Shown here: piece by piece, positions 9,777 to 18,398 of the stretch
Layout of the letters: the number at the start of each line of letters is the position of its first letter
How positions within the stretch are numbered: the stretch's first letter is position 1
Source of the DNA: Chromera velia
Taxonomy: Eukaryota; Sar; Chromeraceae
Reading direction: 5' to 3'
Length of the DNA stretch: 20,000 bases
Assembly (NCBI GenBank): GCA_018398765.1
Contig: JAHBMJ010002165.1
Coordinates: forward strand, 1-20,000
Program-made: the position numbers and the translations under genes
The notes under the pieces: model-generated
Database searches by the model: none
Seen by the model: only the letters and a program-made list of their open reading frames with translations
Told to the model about the DNA's origin: nothing

Positions 9777-10743
9777 TTTGTGGCGTGCGCTTGCGCGTGA
9801 AGTGAGAAAGAGAGAGAAAAAGAATTAGTAAGCCGAAGAGTTTCTCTGGACAGATGCTTTGTTTCTTGACTCACCCCCTTTTTGGCAGACGACGGGGACT
9901 AGGAGGGCGATGGAGGGGAGGGGGGGGAAAGAGCGAGAAAGAGAAGCTTGTTCCTTTTGTATGAGCCTATCTTCCTTTCCCACCGTCGTTCATCCTCTTC
10001 TTTTCTCTTCCCGTCTGGCTGTCCACAAATACGTTTTCCTTTCCCTCCCTCCCGACGTCTCCAGTCTTCTCCTTTTCTGTGGGTGCACAAGTCTCTCTTG
10101 GTTGCCTGCCCCGTTTTGACCTCCTCTGTCTTTCGAAATCTTCTCTTTGAGTCCTCCAGACCGTTTTTTCTTTCTTGCTTTTCTGGACGCATCGGCCCTC
10201 TTTTTGCCCTCTTCGCTCCTCTAGATTTCTCTGTCGTACTTCCCCCCCCTGTCTACTCTTTTGTGCCTTTCCTTTCCTCTGTAGAGACCTTCTCTTTCGT
10301 GACGGTCTCTTTTTCGTTCTGCTCTTCTAGTTTCCTTTCCGTTCTGCTGTGTGGGCCTCTTCGGTTTCTTTCCTCTTCTGTGCCTGCATGAAGGCAGCTG
10401 CATCGCCCCTGCTTCCTCTCCCCTCTTCCTGGATGCAGGCAAGAAGAGACCGGCCCCTGTCAAAGAGGAGAACGACACCACCAGCGGCATTATTCCGAGG
10501 ACCACCCGCTCCCAGCACAAGCGCCTCCACGTGGAGCGCCTGCAGGGAGCCCTGAAGGAAGAGGACAGGTGCGCCATCTGCCTGCAGGAGTACGAGCCCA
10601 AAGAAGAGCTCATCGGCCTCTTCTGCTGTCACGTGTTCCACAAGCAGTGCATGCACAACTGGGTTAAAACGCATATGACCAACCCGGAGGCACAGGGGCC
10701 TCCCAAGTGCCCCTACTGCAAGCAGAGAGTGACCGACATTTGA
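8597..10743 (+). CDS. RING-H2 zinc finger protein, probable E3 ubiquitin ligase
   Basis: Exons 8597-9197 and 10439-10743 join in phase 1 to give 301 residues. The donor is GTGCGT and the acceptor ...GGATGCAG, so the junction reads NNKRGKKRPAP. The ATG at 8597 is the first after an in-frame TGA near 8530. The C-terminus holds a complete C3H2C3 RING: C245, C248, C263, H265, H268, C271, C291 and C294, in CAICLQEYEP ... FCCHVFHKQC ... CPYC. RING-H2 domains bind two zinc ions and recruit a ubiquitin-loaded E2. The spacing between the sixth and seventh ligands is long (19 residues). The N-terminal 200 residues match nothing I know; about residues 145-175 are highly charged (EAARRRREESDLKKAEEA) and likely coiled coil. 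KKRPAPVK after the junction could be a nuclear localisation signal. The gene diverges from the ankyrin gene. Confidence 0.87.
9290..9670 (+). repeat. Purine tract with (GA)n core in the RING-H2 intron
   Basis: About 380 bp of AAAGAAAG, GGAAGGAA and GAGAGA words, with an uninterrupted GA run at about 9538-9578. Confidence 0.85.
9726..9775 (+). repeat. (TGCG)n-(GT)n microsatellite
   Basis: Several TGCG units are followed by about 17 GT units. Alternating purine-pyrimidine sequence like this can adopt Z-DNA. Confidence 0.85.
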
Positions 10744-11569
10744 ATCAGATCTCATTCATTCATCGCAGCGAGCAGTGATTTGCATGCATGGGGGGGGGAG
10801 GGGGCGAGTGCATCCCCCCATCCATGCAGACGAGGTTCGATGCATGGATTTGCAGACAGACTTTGAAGTGCAAGGCATGCACTTCCCATCAGCAGTGCAT
10901 GTGGGCATTGGAGCGTTTTCGAAGTGCGGGTGGTGAGGCTCTGTGGGTCTCCTTCGCTTCCTCCGGCCCCCGTTGGCGCACGCGGAATTCAAGTGTCTGA
11001 CAGGCGTTTCACAAATACATAAAGGGACGGTGGAAGCGAGAGCGAGGGGGAGAAACAAAAAAGAGGAGTGAGTGAGAATGGGACACCCTGCAGGTGCATG
11101 GGGGCTGCAGCCCTAGCTGGACGTGTGCATTTGTTCAGATGTTTGTGTGCGCATGGATGGCGATTCATGAGTGGAAAGCCACTCTGGATGCATGCATGTG
11201 CAGTTAATTTGCATCATCAATTGGAATGAAAGAATTCGATGGAGAGAAAAGGCAGCTCAATTCGAGTCCCTCGATCAAGTCGGCTTGCCCGCGCGAGGTC
11301 GAACAAGATGTCGGTACTTTAAGCAGTGCAGTTTGAGCAGTTCAACACTCAATTTGTCTCAAAAGTTAATTGACATGTCACGCAGTGTTTTACTGCATGG
11401 GTGTTTGCGGTTTTTCTTGATCGCACCTTTGCCAACCTATCGATCTGCCACTCGGCCATTCATCATATGCACATACGGTATCATTGTCGGTATGTTTCAA
11501 CTTCTTGCATGGTCGCCCTCTAGGTCGCCCTACCTGGACCAACAGTCATATCTCGATGAGGTCACTTCC
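10744..11569. other. Intergenic stretch downstream of the RING-H2 gene
   Basis: GC-balanced sequence with repeated GCATG-type words and TGCATGCA palindromes at 10781-10788 and 11189-11196. A G-run near 10790-10803 is mirrored by CCCCCC near 10815. An open frame of about 139 codons at 11171-11590 lacks an ATG start and has no recognisable protein character, so no gene is called. Confidence 0.45.
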
Positions 11570-12300
11570 CATAAATATAGCCGTCCATAAATTTAAGCCA
11601 TTATTATACAGAGCCATTCTTTGACGGATATTATATTTTGATGTTATGTTTCCCTATATATAAGCACTTGGTAGTATTACATAATATTAATGTTAAGATT
11701 ATGTTCCGGGTTTTGCCTGCGGTCCACTACTAGAGGTATAGTCACTAGTACACATATTAATTTAAAGAAAACGAATAAATAGAGTGTTTTTTTAGGCGGT
11801 CAAAACCGGTGAGCCACGACTTAGGCTTTGACCAGTCTACTGGCAAACCACAGAAAAACTATAATGAATGATAGATTCTGAAATTTATTCAAAGATGTAT
11901 TCATATATATACAAAACCTACTAGTTCTACAAAACATACGTACAAGCTGAGGCCGCGTGTATGTAGTATAAGGCGATATAAAGAACCTAGTAAAGAACAC
12001 TAAAAGATTGATTGAAAACGGCTTAGAAAAAATTTCAGGCGGGGCTTCTGAGGGTGGAGAGTATTGGAAAGTCTGTTCTTTGCTTTAAGCGCTTAAAGAT
12101 GAAACGGGGCTACTGCTTTTAGTAATGCTTGCAGTAACCTTACATTCAGGTACCAATAAATCCCTTATCGGCTTTATCACAGATACATATATTTCTAGAT
12201 TTTTCAGGAGTCACGGTGGGGTAATAAATGATATTTTCCCTGATCGATCGGATGCAGCGTTGACCAGAAGCGTCTAACATCCAACGAAAAAAAAGGCATC
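11570..12300. other. Second AT-rich island
   Basis: About 730 bp of AT-rich DNA (ATAATATTAA, TTTATTC and TATATATA words) without a usable reading frame. It carries a perfect 16-bp palindrome (12083-12098) and a small hairpin (11798-11804 / 11827-11833). It shares the 13-mer ATGAATACATCTT in inverted orientation with the first AT-rich island (4160-4172 versus 11892-11904). Transposon origin is possible but unproven. Confidence 0.4.
12083..12098. repeat. Perfect 16-bp palindrome CTTTAAGCGCTTAAAG
   Basis: The 16 bases equal their own reverse complement exactly. They lie inside the second AT-rich island. Confidence 0.85.
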
Positions 12301-12466
12301 AAGCCCTGCCTGGCGTTTCCGTCAGCTGCAGGTCCCCTCTGTCTTGAGAGACAAACTGCTATAAGGAGTCAGCAGACCGTCTGTGTGGTGTTACACTGAC
12401 TGACTACTAATGGCGGGCTTGCTCGGCTGTCGAGCGGCGACGGTTTCTTGATCTTTGTTTTGGTTT

Positions 12467-13179
12467 TTATGTCAGACTCTGCCGGACTTTGGGGGCTTCC
12501 GCAGACACAGCAGTCCAAACGAGGTCGTCAGAGAACTCAGACTCGTCCCTTTTTGATTCATCAAGCGAAATAAGAGAGAAGGGATCTCTTCCATCCAAGC
12601 CGGAGTGGGAGGGGAGAGGATTTCTATGCGTCTGTGGCCTTGCGTTTGGCAGTTCAGCCTCCACAGGGGGACTTGATTTGCGCTCCCTCTCCTCTGTCAC
12701 TTCTGCATTCCTTTCGAAGCCTTCGTTTTCCCCCCAATCAGGGTTAGGCTCGATTCCCTCGGTGGTGAGATCTTTCACCCATCCACCGGTGTTTGCCTTT
12801 CCTGACTCAGAGGCTCCTCCGCCTCTGCCTCTGCGGCTCTGCCTCATCTCGCACCTCCATTTCTGTGAGTCATTCCCCTGCTGGGCTTAGCCTCACTGTT
12901 CGGACGAGGTTTACCCTGCCATCCAGACGCGGGGCTGCTAGAGGACTCCGAGGAGACACCAAAAGTTGGAAGGCCTCTGTTCTGCAAAGGAGAAGAGGAG
13001 AAAGGAGGGCAGACTAAGTTAGGGGGAGGGGAAGGAGGGTTTGACAAAAGTGGATGCGCAGCCTGCATTGTGAATGTATGAGGAGTGTGATGCTGAGGCT
13101 GTTTAGGAGTATGCTGGGTCGATCTGGGAGTGCATCTTCCTTTCTGTCCTCCCTGCAACTGTTTCTGATGAGGCTTTGT
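12467..13179 (-). CDS. Unrecognised coding-like block, P/Q/S-rich then RGG-like and acidic
   Basis: On the minus strand, a phase-0 acceptor (...ATGCATAG) at 13180 or a strong one (...CTCCTTTGCAG) at 12982 could open a frame ending near 12844. It is rich in P, Q, S and H, with NRGLPTFGVSSESSSSPASG near its end. An overlapping second frame (12847 to 12467) reads RRGRGGGASESGKANTGG, then acidic/serine-rich sequence ending DDLVWTAVSAEAPKVRQSLT and a stop. The two frames look like consecutive disordered parts of one protein, but I cannot find a splice that joins them, so this may be a mis-split gene, a sequence error or a pseudogene. No family recognised; the RGG-like patch would fit RNA binding. 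A strong start is not visible. Confidence 0.33.
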
Positions 13180-13388
13180 CTATGCATTGGTGAAAGGAAT
13201 ATTTGCTGCGGGCGGGTCCTGATTTCCACCTGCATAATACCTGCATGACCATGCTCTTTCAATGTGTGATTCAAATTTTACTGAATCTGATTGAAGATCG
13301 GGGTGCTCGTTTTATTCGACATAGGATCAGAGCCAGGTTCAAACACAGACGCCCCATACTCAATCTCTCATGATTCTCTTCACATTGT

Positions 13389-14243
13389 TCACAAACCAAG
13401 GGTAAGTAAGGCCATGCACTCAAGGTCAATTGGAATGAAACCGAGAGTCAGAGTGTTTGTGCGGAACCATTTTCTACATTCTTCTTTACAGAGCCCACTG
13501 ATGTACATGATTTGTTTGTGGTATTTTTGCAGGACATTTGATGTATGCTTGTGCACATCATCATCAAGATCGGCCGTTGCAAAGAACACAGAGATAGTGG
13601 CAGTTCCACTCCAAATGGGAGGAGATGGTTTTAGGAGATGACACAACTCCTGTAGGATGCTAATTGGTACTGTCAAGGAGAATGTGTTTTATCAAAAAAG
13701 TCATTTGCGACTCAACTTCCCTGGCAAGACGGAGACATATTTTTGAAAAGACTCTGTCTTCCATTTACGTACTTTTGTGACAATCTCCATGGGCGGAAGC
13801 AAAAGGAAATGTAGAGAGTACCCCTGCATGTGTGTAGCGATTGCCTCCAATTCCGTAAACGTCAGCCGGTATGGCATCGTGTTCTTTTGCTCTTCCGACC
13901 AGAGCGCGTTGGTCTTTACGATATACGTGACCGCCTCTTCCTTGGTGGCGCACTTCTGGTCGTCCTTAAAAAGCTCGATGGAGGGTGACGGGGTTCATGG
14001 AGGATCTCTGAGAAAGCGTTCACATCATCATCGAGAAGGCACTCCTTAGGGCAGTTGGTAACCAGATGGTGAGCCTTCTTCTTGCCTGCACAAAAGGGAG
14101 GGGGCAGAGGGGAGGGAGAAACTCTTATCAATCAATCAATCAAGAAAGAAGGAAAGAAAAAAAGAAAAAAAAAAAGGGAAAGAAAGAAAGAAAGGAAAGA
14201 AGGAAGGAAGGAAGGAAGAAGGGAAGCTAGGGAAGGAAGGAAG

Positions 14244-14310
<67 letters not shown>

Positions 14311-16058
14311 AAAAGAGAGAAAGAGAGAGAAAAAGAAACTTTAAGAAAGAAAAAAAGAAAGAAAAAAAGAAAGAAAAAAAAAAAAAGAAAAAAAGAAAGA
14401 AAAAAAGAAAAGGAAAGAAAGAAAGAAAAAAAGAAAGAAAGAAAGAAAGAAAGGAAGGAAGGAAGCAAGCACGGAAGAAAAAAAGGAAGGAAAGAAGGAA
14501 GGACAGAACTTAGGAGGGAGGTAAGGAGGAAGGGATGAAGTAAGTAAGGACGGAAGGGAGGCTGGAAAAAAAGAATGCCAGACCTAAAAGAATGGGAATG
14601 CAGAGGGAAGTAGGGGATGTACAATTGGTGAATAGGTGGAGGAAGTAGAAGGATGACTTTGAGACACAAACGACCAGAAGAAGTTAAAAAGAGAAAAAAA
14701 AAGGGGAAAAGAAAGAGGATACAGTATTACGGAAATTTCAAAATTAAGGAATTAATGCAGACTGCCGAGCATCTTTATGATATCGGAATTGCATCGGTGA
14801 TTGCTCAAAGAAAAGAGAGCTGAAAAATCTCAACCAATCGACAGAATTTTTTTGTCTATATGTCACTCCAAACTCCGATTTATGTTCTCCGCTTTCTTTC
14901 ACCGTTCTTCGTCTGTCCACCTTGCACGATTGCTCTTTCGAGATTTTATCATTTATACTGTATGCTCCCTCCCTGAGGGTATGGAGAACAAGTAAACTGC
15001 TCCCCTGCCAGTGGAAGTCGCTCGCCTCCAGGCCGTGCATAGACCTTCTGTGTCTCTGTTTGTGCGCAAATCCTCGGAGGAAGGGAGGACAAAGGAAAAG
15101 GGAAGTAACCCAACGGCGAAGAAGAACAGAAGAGTGAAAACACAGAAAAGAGAAGCCAGGAAGGACCAATTGAAACATGTGCGCAAGAGTGAAAAAACAG
15201 AAAAAAGAAGCCAGGAAGGACCAATCGAAACACGCACGCAAGAGGAATAACGGTATGAGTAAGCAGCCAGGCAGCCACTGCAGCAAAAATCAAAAACGCC
15301 GCTGTCCCGTGAACAGAAGTGTGACCGATTTACGTTCCGGGACAGCTGCGTTTTTCCATACGGACCCTATCCATGAATACTTCATTAGAAGCTTTAAGGT
15401 ATCCGGGTGGCTGAATGCAAGCAACTATCTCGTTTTCTCTCGTTCAGTCCATTGCTTCCTTTTCCTGCTTCCCCAACTTTGGGACTCAAATTCAATCAAG
15501 ACACCGCTTGACTCCCTCCCGCACAGACAAAGAGAGAAAAAGAAAGAGAAGAAAGGGAAGGAACCACCGTACGTTCTCTCAGACAGACTGACGTAGCTGG
15601 TCGAACACAATGAAGAAGGAAAGGAGAAAAAGGGGGAACGCACGGTCATGTCGTAGTAATGGCGGTGGCGGTGGCGGTTGGTGCGGTACACTGCCCGCCG
15701 TCTCCTCTCTGCCATCGTCCTCTGAAGCCCCGAGCCTAGGGTACACCAGCCCCTCAGGAATCTCAATTTCGTTATCATTCACCAGCTTCTTGAGCACAGA
15801 GATCTCCTCCCGAAAAGAGTCTGCCGGGCGTTTATAGTATGTTCCCGTCTCTCCTTCCTCCGCTTCCACCTTCTCAAAAGCTTGCTCCAGCACTCCGTCC
15901 TGGAACTGGAGTGCCCCCTGGTATTGCGGTCCAACGAACACTTCGATAACTCAGAGGTGGTGAAGTTGGTCGCGGGTCAGTATTTTCTTCTTCAAAAGTT
16001 CCTCGATCTCTGTAGTTGTAAGTGAGTCAGGGCCATCCTCTTTTCTTGTTCTGGTCAT
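13389..16058 (-). CDS. Candidate multi-exon gene or pseudogene of unknown family
   Basis: Three minus-strand blocks look coding and have compatible intron phases: 16058-15644 (ATG, then TTTEIEELLKKKILTRDQLHHL and later REEISVLKKLVNDNEIEIPEGLVYPRLG), 14085-13773 (KKKAHHLVTNCPKECLLDDD and KEEAVTYIVKTNALW), and 13649-13389 (ATISVFFATADLDDDVHKH ... stop). Donors are GTGCGT at 15643 and GTACGT at 13772; acceptors are TTTTGTGCAG at 14086 and ATCCTACAG at 13650. Introns would be 1558 bp (phase 1) and 123 bp (phase 0). The reading is not continuous within two of the blocks, so this may be a decayed copy, contain unseen splicing, or include sequence errors. The family and role are unknown. The large intron would contain the 14.1-14.5 kb pyrimidine tract just before its acceptor. 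Confidence 0.35.
14140..14540 (+). repeat. Purine tract with (GA)n core
   Basis: About 400 bp of AAAGAAAG, GGAAGGAA and poly-A runs, with a GA run at about 14266-14301. A short (TCAA)n lies just before it (about 14128-14143). Seen from the minus strand it is a polypyrimidine tract ending about 55 bp before a plausible CAG acceptor. Confidence 0.85.
15131..15240. repeat. Two-copy 55-bp tandem repeat
   Basis: Copies 15131-15185 and 15186-15240 both read AGAGTGAAAA...CAGAAAA..AGAAGCCAGGAAGGACCAAT.GAAACA and differ at a few bases. A third copy begins with AGAG at 15241 and stops. Confidence 0.85.
15292..15355. repeat. Long imperfect inverted repeat (hairpin)
   Basis: Arms AAAAACGCCGCTGTCCCG (15292-15309) and CGGGACAGCTGCGTTTTT (15338-15355) pair over 18 bp with one mismatch. 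GAAC (15311-15314) and GTTC (15334-15337) extend the stem inward. The remaining loop is about 20 nt. Confidence 0.8.
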
Positions 16059-16075
16059 GGACAGCAGAAAAAACG

Positions 16076-16204
16076 AACGACAGACAGACAGACAGACAGA
16101 CAGACAGATAGACAGACAGACAGAAAGAAAGAAACGAAGAAAGAAAGAAAAAAAGAAAGAAAGAAAGAAAGAAAGAAAAAAAGGAAGAAAAAAAGAAAGA
16201 AAAA

Positions 16205-16267
<63 letters not shown>

Positions 16268-16332
16268 AAAGAATTAAAGAAAGAAAGAAAGAAAGAAAGA
16301 AAAAAAGAAAGAAAGAAAGAAAGAGAGGATCA

Positions 16333-16413
<81 letters not shown>

Positions 16414-16460
16414 GAGAGAGACAGAGGGAAAGAGAAAGAGAGAGAGGCAGGCAGGCAGAC
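16076..16460 (+). repeat. (GACA)n plus GAAA/GA purine tract
   Basis: A CAGA-type repeat (about 16079-16125) leads into about 340 bp of GAAA units with two GA runs (about 16233-16263 and 16366-16402). It is followed by GGCAGGCAGGCAGACA and then by a pyrimidine-rich stretch. Confidence 0.85.
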
Positions 16461-16484
16461 AAATAGATAAATTGATAGACAGGT

Positions 16485-16690
16485 TCCTCCGCCTTTCTTT
16501 CTTTTTTTTGCTTCTTTCCCCGTTTTGTCCTTTCTTTACTGTTTTTTTCTTTTCTCCTTTTGTTCCGTACCCTGTCCCTTTCTTCCCCCCACCTTTTCTC
16601 TTTGTTTCCCGCATTTGCTTTTTCCCTCTTAGGATCCCCTCTTCATTTTCCTTTTTTCCTCTTTCCACTCCTAGTCTTGTCTAAGTCTCC
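16485..16690 (+). repeat. Pyrimidine-rich stretch
   Basis: About 200 bp dominated by CTTT/TTCC words, following directly on the purine tract. No protein-like frame. Confidence 0.7.
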
Positions 16691-17114
16691 CTTCCATTTG
16701 TTTCCTGGTGCATTTTCTTTTCTGCATTGTATTTGAGACCAGAAAGAGATAGGAAAGAGATATAACGCTGTACACCCAGAAAGAAGGTAGACAGGCAAGA
16801 AGCGCGGTCGACAAAAGCACTTCCTTTTGTGCATCTATATATGCAAAGACAGACGGGCAGACAGACAGACGGAGAGACGGATTATACGTTCCGTTCCATT
16901 CCATCCTTCTCTGAATGCACGCGAAAGAACAACAGACAGACAGATAGAAAGGCAGATAGACAAGCAAGCAGGAAAGCAGGGGGAGGTATCGGCAGAAAGG
17001 TGGACAGAGACAAAGAACTACAAAAAGAGACAGAAAGAAAGAAAGAAAGAAAGACATGAGACAGCCAGCATCATTTGTGTGAAGTTCCTGCTTCATGCGA
17101 CACAGGCGGCTCAC
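16691..17114. other. Repeat-rich stretch, no supported gene (possible minus-strand intron)
   Basis: Contains GACAGACG/GACAGACA repeats (about 16845-16880 and 16930-16975) and six GAAA units (about 17033-17055). If the exon at 17115-17243 is real, its downstream minus-strand intron starts here with GTGAGC. Confidence 0.45.
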
Positions 17115-17243
17115 CTCCACCGACAGAAGGGCAAGCTGTCCCTCCTGCATGCTCTCTTGCTTCCTCCAAAGCCTCCTCATGCAGCGCTGCCCGGACTTAC
17201 TTCCTGACTGGGCCATGCACTCCACTGCCAAGTTGACGGGCCC
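17115..17243 (-). CDS. Single candidate exon, 43 residues, unknown gene
   Basis: On the minus strand a strong acceptor (CCCATCTCTGCAG) precedes 17243 and a GTGAGC donor follows 17115. The 129-nt segment between them is open and phase 0 at both ends: PVNLAVECMAQSGSKSGQR, then a basic/glutamine-rich stretch ending LLSVE. A second donor, GTAAGT, lies inside. I could not find partner exons with confidence. The minus-strand sequence at 17250-17520 has protein-like pieces in more than one frame (for example FVCLFHHDPGVFSIDM). Family unknown. Confidence 0.35.
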
Positions 17244-17249
17244 CTGCAG

Positions 17250-18398
17250 AGATGGGGAAGAGGAAAATAATTCAATGAGTGCCCCGAGCATGAAGGGCTG
17301 AAAGGTGTGCGCACACATCAGATAGGGAAGGCGCAGAGGAGGGGGGGAGGGGGAGACAGGGGCATGGAGACGGGAGACGCCGGACAGGCATGAAGTCAAT
17401 AACCAGCTCTGCTCTGAGGATGGCCTGCAAAACATATCTGCGTGGTTTGCATGTCGATGCTGAACACGCCGGGATCGTGATGGAACAAACACACAAAGTT
17501 CTCTCAGTAGCAGTTCCCTAGAGCAGTTCCACCAGAGCCAGAAAAATAAAAACCGTGCACGGGCAGAAATCGGGGAGACAGGTGTATAGGGAGACTGCAT
17601 GGAGATAACTCATGGATACTGATGGCGGGAGACAACGGAGCTCCGTGAAGTCGGGTGCAGCATCCACCGGGGCCCGACCTTCAAGCAATAACAACCCTAC
17701 GTTGGCGACAAGGAAGATGTGGAGTAGGGGGAAGGCGAAGAGGAAGAGCCCCAAATTCCAGAGAGACGAAAGTAGAGAAAAGGAGACGGCAGGAACGAAA
17801 GAAGTGCAAGAGAGAATTCAACGGTGAAACACATCCAGAAAATTCCAAACAATTCCGCACACGTTTCTGCTTCGATCGACTCTCAAGGTGGGCCTGCGAT
17901 AGTGCGGAAAGTGAGTTCAATGCTGGGAGCACACAAGGGAGAGATCCACTTCCTGTCTGCCTCATGAAGTTGGGTGTCTCCCTTAGCTCGGTTATGGCTC
18001 CGATTGGCTACTAGCTCGGTTTTGCTCGCGGTTACTGCTCGGTCAGATCCATGCAGCGCTCGCACAATTAAGACCTGACTCTCAATGTGTGTACATGAGA
18101 ATCATCAAATCACACACACACACACACGCACTCAAATTCTGACATTCAGACTCGCGGGCTGCTCTTGTTGCTGCCATCTCCATCCTTGAAGATTTTGAGC
18201 TGATGAAAGCTCGATCAGGTGTCGGGGAGAGTCCGAACGAGTTTACCCCGAAGCCGTCTCCCTCTGAGACGTTCTGTGATTACCGTCTACCTCTTCTTTT
18301 CCTTCGAAAATGAAGCTTTGGTAGGATTATCAAGATGGCCTGGCTTTGTTTTCCCGCATGGCATTGATGCACACTGAGTGAAGGTAGGAAAAGCAGCG
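17250..18398. other. Stretch without a supported gene; upstream region of the hydrolase
   Basis: The part near 17250-17520 may hold further minus-strand exons of the unknown gene, but no model closes. A (CA)n run lies at about 18112-18126. The last few hundred bases before 18399 are the likely promoter and 5' UTR of the hydrolase. I see no clear TATA box. Confidence 0.4.

Larger units (their letters stand above)
9198..10438 (+). other. Long intron of the RING-H2 gene with purine then pyrimidine halves
   Basis: This 1241-bp phase-1 intron begins GTGCGTGC and ends in a long pyrimidine stretch and CAG. The first part (about 9290-9670) is nearly all purine, the middle has (TGCG)n/(GT)n at about 9726-9775, and the last part (about 9950-10430) is C/T-rich. 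Reading frames within it are composition artefacts. Confidence 0.8.
14541..15643. other. Stretch without a supported gene (possible intron of the minus-strand candidate)
   Basis: Contains the 55-bp tandem duplication (15131-15240) and a long hairpin (15292-15355). Long minus-strand frames here are F/L/S-rich translations of purine-rich DNA. If the minus-strand gene model is right, all of this is intron. Confidence 0.4.

Noticed and set aside
11250-11300. TTCGAGTCCC word resembling a tRNA T-arm
   Set aside because: Flanking bases do not form the T stem, and no anticodon or acceptor stem can be laid out around it.
11171-11590. 139-codon plus-strand frame
   Set aside because: It has no ATG at its beginning, no family resemblance and no splice signals that would make it an exon.
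14082-14513. K/E/R-rich plus-strand frame and S/F/L-rich minus-strand counterpart
   Set aside because: These are translations of the GAAA/GA purine tract and have no protein character beyond the repeat. The same applies to frames at 16057-16470, 9304-9669 and 5910-6281.
16671-17600. Long minus-strand open frame of 309 codons
   Set aside because: The frame mixes a plausible 43-codon exon with F/L/S-rich translation of simple repeats and with intron-like sequence, so it is not one coding unit.
18378-18398. Seven-codon upstream extension of the hydrolase frame
   Set aside because: It would start with GTG directly after an in-frame TGA; the ATG at 18399 is the first normal start codon.
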